Origin: Beroe forskalii
Lineage: Eukaryota; Ctenophora; Nuda; Beroida; Beroidae
Assembly: GCA_011033025.1 (NCBI GenBank)
Contig: WFMF01000458.1
Coordinates: 1-64,000 of the forward strand
Reading direction: 5' to 3'
DNA length: 64,000 nt
The notes under the pieces were generated by a model that was not told the origin of the DNA, made no database searches, and saw only the letters and a list, made by a program, of their open reading frames with translations. Position 1 is the stretch's first letter. Each line of letters starts with the position of its first letter. Of this stretch, positions 38,071 through 49,950 are shown piece by piece. Both the position numbers and the translations under genes were made by a program.

Positions 38071-39160
38071 AAAATTGAAAGTTTTCTTCCAAATTTTTTA
38101 CTTTTGACTTCCTGGGGCGGCCAATCACCAATACAGTTTCAATGAAAATGATGTTGAAATAGATTGTTCAATTTCGAAATAAAGGTATTGTGTGGCTCAT
38201 GATTAAAGCGTGAATCTTAGTTAAAAATTTAAAAAAAGCTATAACTGATGAGGATGGGGTGATTTGCTATGTATGATACATTGCTGCAAGCCCGATTTTT
38301 GACACAAAATGCAAAAATTGTGGCCGATCCATTGCTCCAAAGTGTTAAATAACGCCGGGAATCAACTCAGCGTTCAATTTTACATAGATTGAGTGGTTTC
38401 ACATGCTATATATGCAACAGCAACAAAAAATTAAATTTTTCTGTGTCAGGATTTGGCGCGTCACGATTTTTGGCACAAAATTTAAAAATTTTGACTCAAA
38501 CATTGCTCCAAAGTGTTAAATAACGCCGGGAATCAACTCAGCGTTCAATTTTAAGTCTAGTTAGTGGTCTCCCATGCCATATTTCCATGAAATAAAATTT
38601 TCAAAATTTTCCCACGGTCCAAGTGGGCGTGGCCCTGGCAACATGTTCCTATGGTCGAAAAAATTTGCTTCCGGTGAATTTCGATTATTTACATCCCAAA
38701 GTACCCAAAAAAGCATGGAAGCAACTTTAATGAACTTTTGCAGCCTTTTTGGCATAACTGTTCTGACCTATAGCAATAAAAGTGATTATGCAGCATAACT
38801 ATAGCAATAAATCGCAATTACACCACGATGACAACGCTGAAGTTTTAATCGCAATACTTATTTCCTCTTTAGACTTTTAAATTCGTCAGTTTTCAGATTC
38901 TTTTCAGATTTTTTCTCAGAGAATTAATATTATGTAACATGAATTACACTTACAGGTTAAATTTTTGAATAAATCAGGAATTGCATTATTGCAATTAATA
39001 TTGTTCGTGTAGAATTTACGAAAATGTAAAATTAATTGTTAAATAAGATTTAAATTTCAATTGCAATTGAATGGACAGTTTTTTGTATTTCGTGTAGTTA
39101 TAAAATTCAAAGATTTTGAAGTCTGAGATTCATCGTTTTATTTGCTATTGAATTTTGGGA

Positions 39161-39633
39161 TAAGGGATCGTTCACATCTTACCTAATCACCTAGTGGGAG
39201 GAGGTGTTTTCAAATGATTACGTTTGATTACGGGGAGGGGGAGGGGGTTTTGGTGGTTGATTACGTAATCAAAATATCCAATTTTTGACCCATTTTTTGA
39301 CTCAATTTTTTTGCTACAAATTCTCGGTATTTTCTGATTTTCAGCAAAATTTTCAGGAAACCAACTCGAAAACGCCATTTTTCAGCAATATTTTTCAAAA
39401 CTTACCTCAATATTTTCTCAATTATTTTTTCAAAGTTGAAACATAATCAATATCAAACTGTCCATTTTGTTCATTTTCTATTCAAGTAGGTGGGGGGGGG
39501 GGTTAAGCCATGATTACGTAATATTCTCCTCAAAAGAGGAGGGTTGGGCTTCGATTACGTTTGATAACGAGGGGGAGCGAGGGGGGTTGAAAATGGCCAA
39601 AAATTGTTTACGTAACATGTGAACGATCCCTAA
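39161..39633. mobile_element. MITE GGGATCGTTCACAT, copy 1
   Basis: The inverted ends are GGGATCGTTCACAT and ATGTGAACGATCCC, flanked by TAA on both sides (39161-39163 and 39631-39633). The interior has GATTACGT-type words in both orientations and G runs. A shorter copy is at the matching place in the duplicated segment (44580-44976), so insertion preceded the duplication. Confidence 0.85.
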
Positions 39634-39959
39634 ACTAGAATATTTTCATTTACAGCAATAAGAATCATTAAAGTCTCAACCAACCCCCTTCCATTCCCTC
39701 CTCAGCCGACTTTCTTTCCCTTTGCCAGACCCATTTCCCCTTCAATGATTGTTAAAGTGAGTTCATGTATTTAGATTTTAGACTTGAAATTTTGAACAAA
39801 TGAAATGAAATCGTATTAGAAATTCTTATTTTCTCATAATGCTGCAAGTTTACAAAACTGTGACTTAAAAAATACTTCATATTCAAAACTATACTAAATA
39901 CACCACTAAGTCCATGTTAATCTCAGCATCACCTTTCTCCCCTCCATAATACTATAATA

Positions 39960-41620
39960 TTCTGAAGTATCACTAGAAGAGTCTCCGTGTTGGTTGTTGT
40001 CTCCTCAACTTAGATCCTCCACGGCCACCAGCTCGTCAGTAAACCAAGGGCCGTGGGACATAAAAATTATCTGAGATGTTTGAGAGCTCTGGTGGTCAAA
40101 CTCAGATGGTGAAACTACGTGAGGTGTTTGAGAGGTTCAGAAGGTGTTTCCTCTATGCCCTGCTCTGGCAGCCTCACTCTGACACCTTGCCCTCTTCCAC
40201 GCTCCCTCTCCTGGGCATCTTCACTGGGGTGGTGCATCATCAGTCATGATGAGGAGAGTAGATACTGGGATACCCAGTAATGAAAATCTGAACTAGGAAA
40301 AGTCGTGAGGAGGGAAGGGAGTTGCCATTCTAGCACCTCCCAGGAGTCTCTTATCTGGTCACGACTTGACGTTCAGGACTAATAGTCTGAAATTACTTTT
40401 AATTTGACGTTTATCGGATAGATCTTGTTTGAAATTAACTTTTGAAAGCTTCTCTGACTGATGAATAAGATTGTTGTTTTTATTACACCTAGGTAAGGAG
40501 GCAACACAGATTAACTCACAGGTTTCTCTAATTATTATTCATGTGAAGAAGAGGAGTTACTCAGTTGTTTATAGTAGAACGTCTCCAGTAATGGTTTAAA
40601 TTTTATTCCATGTATCAGTGAACAGATCTGAGTCATTGACTGCTCACACCAGCCATGCTCCTTTTTACCCCTAATCTAAACTATGGTCACTTTTGCCCTT
40701 TCTCCTGCGATGCATTTAAATTGATTGAAATGATGAATGATTACAAGCAACTCAAACTCAAATAGGGTTCTTTATCCCTAAATAATAGCTAACTAGCTAA
40801 GAGGCTATCTGAAGCACTTTTTCTGGAGTCTCTTGTGCATACAAAAAAGTGTGGCAGGCATGTCTGAGGTATGAAATATTAACAGCTAGCTATTAGTTGG
40901 CCTTGTTAGAGTTTGACATTTTCCATTACTCTCTATTGTCCTCCCCCATGGGACCGAGGCAACCTCCCCTATTATAGAGCAGTGAGGAGGGTGGCGGCTG
41001 CAGTCAACATGGCAGGTTGACTAGGCTGGACATGTGGCGACAGCAGAACAGACAGGCACTGAGACAACGTTGAAGGGAGGGAGGACAAGATGTGGGGTCA
41101 TATTCAGGGAACAGTTTCAAATGAAGGTGGATCAAACAAGATACATTTGGACAGATAGTGTTTTAATGTTAAGAAAATATAATAATTTAAGTATACATCT
41201 CAATTTTAATAAAATATCTCTAATTCTGTCATAGATACAGTCTAGATGATGTCACAATTCAAACAGATTTTCATTTTGGCACGTTGGACCAGAATTGAAT
41301 GGGACACTAACATAGAGGAGGATTCAGGCTTCCTGGAAGTGATGCCTCAGTGGTTGAAATGTTAATAGACAACCATCAGTCGAATTATGTGTTTCGTTCA
41401 ACAGACGATTTATCTAGTGCGTTCAAAAATTGTGCGTTATAAAGTTGTCCTTTCTAAAATCTCTCATCATAGTTCTTATTTCTTTAATTGAATGTTAATA
41501 CATTTTTTGTTGCTTTCTCTCAGCTATGGTTTGTTTTAGTCACCAGATCAACCTCAGAATCCACAAATTGTCTGGTTGTATCTCATTCTTTCATAAGGTT
41601 GTGGGGTGGCTGTGTGTTTT
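39960..41620. other. Degraded copy of the 45.25-47.15 kb segment
   Basis: This stretch aligns with 45250-47150 but is littered with 1-5-base deletions and small insertions relative to it. The acidic ORF and TATA box intact at 45554-45760 are destroyed here (the ATG region at about 40247 is frameshifted to a quick stop). No gene is supported. Confidence 0.65.
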
Positions 41621-41749
41621 TTGTTTTCTAGAAAAAAATAATCTATCAGTATTCAGTTTTTAAGTTTTCAGGGATTTTTTCGTCGATTGAGAGAGTGGAC
41701 TTCATTCATATTTCACATTACACATTCAAGAATTCTACCCATTTTGCAG

Positions 41750-43692
41750 ATATTGAAGGACACATCTTGTGAAGAATCAGAAAGCGAGGATGAAGGGTTC
41801 TTCGAAGGCTCCCAAAAGAAGATACTCAGGGTAGGTTCGAGTGGGCATAATGTTACTTGTCTTTGCAATGCTCCAGTATCTGATTCAAAGCTCCACACTC
41901 CGCAGCGACTTGCCCAATCTATTGTGACCTCTGAGAGGTGATTATATTCATGTTAATGCGTGCCCCAATTATCCCCACTTTGCGCGCGGTTCTGCAGGTC
42001 GCTCTGCTTTTGATTTTGGTCAAATGACTCGACATATTCATGATATCGTATATTCATGGTATCAAGCTCACGCCTATACCCAATCACCTTTTTTCGCTAT
42101 CCAAAAGGGAGTGGGCGTTCCGGAAAGCAGTACTTTTTACGTCATTCAATGAAGCGAATGATTTCTCAACTCTTTTCTCCCTTCTACTCTTCTAGTTTAG
42201 TGGCAGTGTGGCACTGACCCCTCTTCAATAACTGACGGTGACCCAATGTCCCCATATCCCTGTTAATTCCCTAGTTGAGTGACGGTTAACCCTTTTACCC
42301 CCCTCCCAGTTGAGTTACGCTTCCCCCCTCTTCCCCCCTCCCCCAGATAATTGACGCTGACCCATTTCCGCTCTTCTCAGTTAAGTGACGCTGACGGAGA
42401 GATAAAGATGTCCGACATAACACCAGAGAATGAAGTGATTGAGAAGGAGCTCCTGGATCCACAGGATGTCTTTATCATTGACCTGGGGAATCATGTCTAC
42501 GTATGGGTCGGAGAAGGTAGGATTTCTCTTCTGTGTTCTTACTTATTTCATTTCCTATCTGACAAAAATATTACTTCAATATTTTTTGACATAAGAAATG
42601 AAACAAGAAAAAATTGTGTTCTTGTTTTATTTCTTAGGAGACAAACTAAAACCTTTCTTCTCTAATCTTTTAGCTTTTTAATGCTCCCGATAAATGTATT
42701 TTTGACTCAATGCTTGAATGGATTTTATTTAATAACTTACACACACCATTCATCAATTGATTTTAAAATTTCCATGCTTATGCTCTCAATTTGCATGCTA
42801 TCTGCCTATCTGACGGCGTGTAGCACGAATTTTTAATTTTTAATTCATGATACTACTTAACTCTGAACGATAACTTGAGCATACACATTACACACGCTTG
42901 TTCACTGATTATGTAACGTTCTGAAAATACGTCCAGAAATTTCCACACGACGTCCTTTTGTGCGTTCGTGATATTGATTGACGTATCACCGCGTACGACT
43001 CGGAAATTTCTCATATCTCGGTGTCGCGACACCTGTGGAAGTGATGGGATGGGATCATGCGTACAGGAGTCCTAAAGAAAAAAATTAAAAAGCACTCAAG
43101 AACATGGTCCTCACTGGAATATGAACATTGAACATGGCATCCATGTTCCAGCATCCACTGCATCATGATTTACATAAAGGTCAGCATTCACAGCCAAGAA
43201 GCATTCACTGCTCAGTACCCATGGTGCTTATTTTAAAGAAGCATTCACTGCTCACTGCCCATGGTGCTTATTTTAAAGAAGCATTCACTACACTGTCCCA
43301 TGGTACTCATTGAAGAAGCATTCACTGCCCTGTCCCATGGTGCTTATTTAGTTATTTTAAAGAAGCATTCACTGATCAGTGCCCATGGTACTCATTGAAG
43401 AAGCATTCACTATCCAGTGCCCAAGGTTCTCATAGCAGAAGCATTCACTGGCCAGTTCCAGGGTAATCATTAAAAATAAAAAGCATTAACTGCCCAGTGC
43501 CCAAGAAACTCATTAGAGGAGCATTCACAATGTATGAAACTGTCTTGCATTTCAGAAGCATCTGATGCAGAGAAGAAGAACGGGATGTCCTATGCTTCTA
43601 ACTACCTGCAAGGTATTAACGGGAGGTTTTGCACCCCTATTTCAGTGGTCAGCCAGGGTTCAGCTCATCAACTCTACAAGGAACTATCCTAA
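41750..43692 (+). CDS. Second copy of gelsolin exons 7-9
   Basis: Exons 41750-41830, 42381-42516 and 43556-43692 match gelsolin exons 7, 8 and 9 in length (81, 136 and 137 nt), phase and splice sites, and end in the same stop. I count four base differences in 354 nt, all synonymous (GAG/GAA, TCT/TCC, TTG/TTA, CCG/CCA); exon 9 is identical. The encoded peptide is therefore the same acidic linker plus G3. No upstream exons 1-6 copy exists, so the set can be used only as an alternative 3' cassette of the gene at 29114. Otherwise it is an unexpressed duplicate or an assembly duplicate of the other allele. Confidence 0.75.
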
Positions 43693-44576
43693 CACACCTA
43701 CCAATATCGAGATCAAGATGCGGTCAGCCGGTCGGTATCATCAATAACAAAATACGGACTGTTTCACAAGACACAAGGACTGTATCATCCACATACAGAA
43801 TTTCAGACTGCATCATCTCAGCTACTTCAGATTTTACTGTCGAAGTTGAACGTTCCCTGTTCGGCGTTTATGACTTGTTTTCAGCGGTCGGACTTCCTTA
43901 ATTTTGATCACTGAATCGCTGGTACCTATTTCAAGAATTCGTGAGACCTCATGAATGACGTTGGACTTTACTAATATCATTGTTCAAGGGATCGAGTTTT
44001 GTGTTTGGAAGTGGGACTTTTTTCATTTTTTGCGATGATTGCAATCAATACAATACATCGGATTAGTAGAATTGTTATAGTGCTGTCCCGAATCTTGACG
44101 CGCAGCGCATTACGACGCGTGTTGCGCGTGATAGCGCGCAAATGTACTTTCTTTGTAATTGTAAGAACGTGTTAAGCACTCTCATGCGCCACAGAAAAGT
44201 AAAACGCGCGTCGTAATACGCCGCGCGTCTTGAAGTAAAGACAGTATAATGACAACGCTGAAGTTTTAATCGCAATATTTATTTCCTCTTTAAACTTTTA
44301 AATTCGTCAGTTTTCAGATTATTAATCATTCTTTTCAGATTTTTTGTCAGAGAATTATGTTACATGAATTGCACTTACAGATTAAATTTTGAAGAAATCA
44401 GGAATTTCAATAATTAATGTACGTGAAGAATTAACGAAAATGTAAACTTAAATGTGAAATAAGATTTAAATTTCAATTGCAGTTGAAAGGACAGTTTTTT
44501 GTATTTCGTGTAGTTATAAAATTAAAAGATTTTGAAGTCTGAGATACAGCGTTTTAATTGCTATTATATTTTGGAA

Positions 44577-44979
44577 TAAGGGATCGTTCACATATTTCCT
44601 AATCAATTCACCTAGGGGGGTGTTTTCAAATGATTACGGGGAGGGGGTTTTGGTGGTTGATTACGTAATCAAAATATCCAATTTTTGACACAATTTTTGA
44701 AATTTTTTGCCACTTATTCTCTAGCAAATTTTCAGAAAACCAAATCGAAAGCACCGTGCCATTTTTCAGCAACATTTTTCAAAACTTACCTCAATATTTT
44801 CATTAATTTTTCCAAAGTTGAAGTATTAACACTGTCCATTTTCTTCATTTTCTACTCAAGTAGGTGGGGGGGGGGGGCTAAGCCATGATTACGTATTCTC
44901 CTCAAGAGAGGGGGTTGGGCTTTGATAACTTTTGATTACGAGCCAAAAATTGATGACGTAATATGTGAACGATCCCTAA
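44577..44979. mobile_element. MITE GGGATCGTTCACAT, copy 2
   Basis: The same ends and TAA flanks as copy 1 (GGGATCGTTCACAT at 44580; ATGTGAACGATCCC ending 44976), with about 70 bp less interior. It contains a run of G at about 44864-44878. Confidence 0.85.
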
Positions 44980-45553
44980 ACTAGAATATTTTCAATAAGA
45001 TTCATTAAAGTCTCAACCAGCCCCTTCCATTCCCTCCTCGGTCGACTTTCCCTCCGGCCTTTGCTAGACCCATTTCCCCTTCAATGATTGTTTAAGTGAG
45101 TTCATGTATTTACTATTTAGATTTTAGACTTGAAATTTTGAACAAATGAAATGAAATCGTATTAGAAATTCTAATTTTCTCATAATGCTGTAAGTTTACA
45201 AAACTGTGACTTAAAAAATACTTCATAATATTCAAAACTATATAAAATAAAATCCACCACTAAGTCCATGATAATCTCAGCAACACCTTTCTCCCCTCCA
45301 TAATATTCTGAAGTATCACTAGAAGAGTTATAGAGTCTCCGTGTTGGTTGTTGGAGGTGTCTCCTCAACTTAGATCCTCCACCAGCTCCTAAGTAAACCA
45401 GGGGCAGTGCGGGGTGCATTGCCCCATGAGAGAGGTATATGAGAGATTTTTGCGGGCCACGGAGATGTTTGAGAGCTCTGGTAGGTGTTTGAGAGCTCCG
45501 GAGGGTGTTTGAGAGCTACGTGAGGTGTTTGAGAGGTTCAGAAGGTGTTTCCT

Positions 45554-45664
45554 CTATGCTTCCTCTTCCACAGCAGCCTCCTCTGACACCGCCTCTTCCA
45601 CGGCTCCCTCCTCCACAGGCACATCTTCCACTGGGGTGGGTGCAGCTACATCAGCATCAGTCAT
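45554..45664 (-). CDS. Small acidic ORF (36 aa)
   Basis: On the reverse strand, ATG at 45664 opens a 36-residue frame, MTDADVAAPTPVEDVPVEEG and then AVEEAVSEEAAVEEEA, ending in TAG at 45554-45556. It is almost entirely acidic and small residues. TATAAAAA lies 89-96 nt upstream (45760-45753), and a CACGTGACC motif is further up, as expected for a promoter. No family is recognised. It may be a short protein, or the first exon of one if a donor was missed. Its counterpart in the other segment is frameshifted. Confidence 0.4.
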   Translation of the reverse strand: MTDADVAAPTPVEDVPVEEGAVEEAVSEEAAVEEEA

Positions 45665-45752
45665 GATGAGAGAGAGATAGAGAGTACTGGGATACACGAA
45701 GTGATAATCTGCTGAACTGAGAAAAGTGGTGAGGAGGGAAGGGTTGGTCTCC

Positions 45753-45760
45753 TTTTTATA
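45753..45760 (-). promoter_or_regulatory. TATA box of the acidic ORF
   Basis: TATAAAAA on the reverse strand, about 90 nt before the ATG at 45664, with a CACGTGACC element about 20-30 nt further upstream. The homologous part of the other segment lacks it. Confidence 0.5.
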
Positions 45761-47164
45761 CGAGGGAGTCTTATCATAGGTCACGTGACTTGACATTCAA
45801 GGCTTCGTGTCAACGGATTCTGAAATTACTTTAATTTGACGCTTTATCGGATAAGATGTGTTTTGAAATGAGAATTAACTTTTGAAAAGCTTCTCTGACC
45901 GCTGATGGCTGATAAGATCGTTGTTTTATTACATCAGGTAAGACAACACCGGTCACTCAACGGAGGTTTCTCTAATTATTATTCATTGTGAAGAAGGGAG
46001 TTGCCTTATGATTTTACATTATCCGTGGGGTGATATGATGCAATGGTTTGAAATTCCAGCTGTATCATGGTGAACAGTCATTGACTGCTCCGCAGCCACG
46101 CCCATGCTCCTTAACCTTTTCGAACTCCTAATATCAACCCTAGCAGTCGCACCTTGCCACACTTTGCCTGCTCCTTGCGACTCAAAATTGATTTGAAATG
46201 ATGAGCCAGACAACGTCGGCAAGTCCCCAAACGACTCAATAAGGTTCCTTTGCTCCCTATATAAGAGTCTAAGACCTACCCTGGAGCGCGCACTGCGCGG
46301 TGCACATTGCGCCACAAAAACTGTGGTAGGGTGCCTGAAACTTTGAGTGTGACATGTCACAGCTATTTTGCTTTTTTTGCTCGTAAGAGTTTGAAGCATT
46401 TTTCTGTCCCCACTCACTGATGTTAATCCCCTCCCTCTTCATTAGGACATGTAACCGCTTATAACTCCCTTTAAACTTTTAAACTACGCCATGGCACTGA
46501 CATAACTCCTCTTCATTAGGACATATCACTGACTTAACTCCCCCTGTACTAGGAAATGTCAGCAGAGCGGTGTCTCCTGGACACTGACACACAGGCAGCC
46601 TCTGAGGGTGGCAGAAGGGGAGAACAAGATGAGGAGGTTGTGATGGGGAACAGCGTGCAGGTTGTAAAGCAAGATGGGAAGATAATGTTTTTAATGTGTT
46701 AAAGAAATTGTAAAATCAAAGTATACATCCTCAATTTTAAACCGATATCTCAATTCATGTCTCGATACAGTCTACAGATGAGTGTCGCACAATTCTAAAC
46801 CAGATTTTCATTTCAGGCACGTGGGACAAGATGAATAAACGGACACTAACATGGGTCGGAAACTTCCTGGAGAAAGTGGCTATCAGTCTCGAAGTGAAGT
46901 TGAAATGTTAACTCGGATAGCGGATCAGTCGATGGTATGTGTTGCTTCATTCAAAAAAACGTTATGAAATAAAAGTCAATCCTGCCAAAATATCTCATCA
47001 TGATTCTTATTTCTTTTATTTAATAATTCGAATGTGCTTAATTTTTTGTTACTTCCCTCCTCCAGCTGTCGGTTTGTTTTGATCTGCCAGATCAACTTAT
47101 CAAGTCCATTTTCGAGTGCAATGCTGGCGTTGTATACATCATTCATACTTTATCATAGGGATTA

Positions 47165-49650
47165 TTAGGGGTGGCAGTGGCATGTTTTATTTTACTGCTT
47201 GTTCAGCTTTAGCTTAGTAACAGTTAGTAAGTTTGTACATTCCTGTTGAATGAATTTTTACTAGCATGTCCATTGTCCATGTAGGCTCTTCATAAAAAGG
47301 TCTGATTTTTGAGGATAATGAACGTTTATTTTGGAGGAATTTTGCATAATTTTCTTTAGCTGACTTAATTGAGGAGAAATGTTGAGTAAGCTGGCCAACT
47401 GATTGTTTTGTCCCCTTGAGATTCTTGGCAAATGATCGAAATCAACCTGAGCTGAGCGCATCTACGGCATCTGTGACCGGACATATAGTTGGTTAATTTA
47501 ATGAATTTTGAAATAGAAGGTGAATCATTTCAGTTCGAATGTCATGAAGTCCATAGCCGGCCATGAATTAAAATTCAAAATTCTTGTAATATAGTACAGT
47601 CACTTTGTTAATCATTCCCATCAGACACCTGCACCATGTTAGGTGTTTGATTGACTTTGTCATTTTGTACAACCTTTTATCATTTTATCCTTGCATTTAC
47701 TTTTTTTGAAGTTTTGACATTAGGAACATTTTGTTTTGTATTGCAATTGTTTCTTGGGTTTGAATTGAGAACTGATAATTTTAATCATAAACCCACCCGG
47801 GTTCAACTACTAATTTTAGAGCTTGCTCACAAAAAATTGCGGATACTCAAAAGTCCCAATAAAGCAATTTTCAAATATTGAATTGAGGTCAATGACTTGT
47901 CGCTCGACGATGAAGCATAGTGATAGATATGCTAATATGTTTTCATTTTCAAACCTATTTCTAAATAATATCAGTACTGTTGGGCGGGGTTCCGGGGTGG
48001 TTACAAACGTGAGAGGAAAATGATTTTGGATTATGCAGACACATTTTTATATTTCAGTTATGATTCTATTCAATTGCAGATCAAAAGAAAAGATAATTTA
48101 GTCGATCATCGTTTTTTCAATGGATGCATGAATCGAGACACTTTTGCATGTGTGATTCAGTGATTTTGGCATTTTTCTAGTTTCTTTATCTGTCAGTGTT
48201 GATTGAAAATGCAATAAAATCTTAGTTGACATTTTCAAATCCAATTTCAAAAAAAGCATAATGAGACCCAAATGGATGGCCGGCTTCTTTATACACATAA
48301 TACATGGCTTTAAGGTTGGCTTGCTAGCCACCGTCTAACGATGAGTTGTCACTCATTTTTGGGTCATTTCTGTAATCATTAAGTCATTTGTAGCTGAGCT
48401 ACGTACGAAGAATTGCCCTGGCTTCATTGCAGAGGTTTGGAAAAGTTTAAATATTCAACGGTTTACTATGTGATTATTGTCGGCGGCATGATAGTTTACC
48501 CACAGGTCTATTTAGACATCGACCAATCAGCGCACGAGTTCGCTGTTATCTCGCTCGTTGATTGGTCAATGCCATGGCGATTTCGGGGATATAACGGGTC
48601 GTATGAATAAGCCACGGATATTAGAATATTATTCAAGTATATTATCCAGCAGCCACCTGCACTCCTTGTATCTTTAGATATTTCAGCTGTTTAGTTCATA
48701 TTGTGGACATGAAACTAAAGAAGGCATCTAACTCTTTTATTAAACGTTTACCAGTGTTTGCCGTAGAATGCACCCCACAAAATTAGAAGTATAGATCACA
48801 CGCAGGTATCATTGGCTGCCGATAGTGACGTCATTATCAGGGTTTAGAGTGGTGTGTTGATGACGCTAAACCTGGTGCGCGGGATAGGGTTGTGTGACAA
48901 CGTTACCCGTTCCCATAGCACTACAACAGTTCTTTACCACTGTTCTTCTCAACAGTTTATGAGCATAATATTCTCATACTGGTTCTTATCCTCAGTTCCC
49001 GTAGGGAGGTGATTGTTGTGTGTGCATGCGCATGTTTGGGAGTTTGCATGTGCATTGTAGTTTTGAGAGTTTGCATGTGCATAACTGGGTCATAATGTTA
49101 GCTGCATTGTTCACAAATCTCTACCTCAGGAGATGTTGATGTTTGAAACTTAGAGTCTTCTTCAATAATTTTCGAGGAATTTTACCTATATTGCGAACGT
49201 AATTACGTCACATTCATCCATCCTTCCCAAGTTCCATGATTTCTGTGGTGTGATCTAATCTCAGGATATTTCATATTTAATCGTTTTCTGTGAAGCCTGG
49301 TCCAGAGAAATCTGAGATGAGAGCAAATCTCAGCTTAACAGGGTGCAAGGGTTAATAGGTATCATGCCCAGCTGAACAGCTTAACCCTTGAACCATGAGA
49401 CAAATATAGATATTTGAAATTTAATAAGTTTGTAGTCCATCTGATTCGTTTAAATTTATTATTGTAAGACTGTTTCACATGGTCCTGTTAAAATATAGAA
49501 TAATCAAATCTTTGTTGTGGTGATTAATCAAGTGAGGAGCCTGTTTTGTCTCGTTTGGTTGTCGTATCTTATTATCATTGCGTGTTACTATTTGAATTTC
49601 TAGAGGCTGAAATTGTATGTCAGTTATTGAAACTCACAGGCGTTTTTTCA
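47165..49650. other. Intergenic DNA
   Basis: No supported gene. Around 48520-48575 there are two CCAAT boxes in opposite orientation (GACCAATCAGCGC and TTGATTGGTCAATG), a pattern seen in some promoters. I could not find a clear exon nearby. The rest is plain AT-rich sequence. Confidence 0.4.
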
Positions 49651-49664
49651 TTATTAAGCACACA

Positions 49665-49950
49665 TCTTTAGTACTGACACATCAAATTTGGGACACTTTG
49701 TCAGTATTGGCACATCATTTAGGACACTTTGTCAGTACTGACACATCATTGAGTACACTTTTTCAGTACTGACCCATCATTTATGACACTTTTTCAGTAC
49801 TGACACATCATTTAGGACACTTTGTCAGTACTGACCCATCATTTATGACACTTTGTCAGTACTGACCCATCATTTAGGACACTTTGTCAGTACTGACACA
49901 TCATTTAGGACACTTGTCAGTACTGACCCACCAATTAGAACACATTGTGA
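49665..49950. repeat. About 31-bp tandem repeat, about 9 units
   Basis: The unit is ATCATTTAGGACACTTTGTC then AGTACTGACAC, with variants (CCC for CAC, TTTTC for TTGTC). No adjacent exon was identified that it could derive from. Confidence 0.85.

Larger units (their letters stand above)
33713..38803. mobile_element. Decayed DNA transposon with about 630-bp inverted ends
   Basis: Long terminal inverted repeats run from about 33748 to 34377 and from about 38138 to 38760, starting CAGTTATGCCAAAAA at each end. Inside each arm, GAACGCTGAGTTGATTCC occurs twice, about 170 bp apart. A 26-bp direct repeat (GTGATTATGCAGCATAACTA core) flanks the element at 33713-33738 and 38778-38803. The duplicated locus lacks the element: there, CGCCGCGCG at 44220-44228 runs almost straight into GACAACGCTGAAG. 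The interior carries a broken coding region (see 36440-38070) and a nested hAT-like element. The superfamily was not determined. Confidence 0.85.
30961..47160. repeat. Large direct segmental duplication
   Basis: Segment A (about 30961-41600) and segment B (about 41650-47160) match in order. The shared parts are gelsolin exons 7-9, CG-rich palindromic DNA (33560-33710 and 44090-44230), AT-rich DNA, the GGGATCGTTCA MITE and the region around the acidic ORF. Segment A is longer mainly because of the 5-kb transposon. The left boundary is marked by ATTCAGTTTTTAA in both (about 30963 and 41650). Exons are nearly identical, while introns and flanks differ by many indels. Confidence 0.85.

Noticed and set aside
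33734-38798. Matching open frames (FWVLWDVNNRNS...) at both transposon ends as protein genes
   Set aside because: They are the two copies of the terminal inverted repeat read on both strands; the frames differ by chance changes and no longer protein is present.
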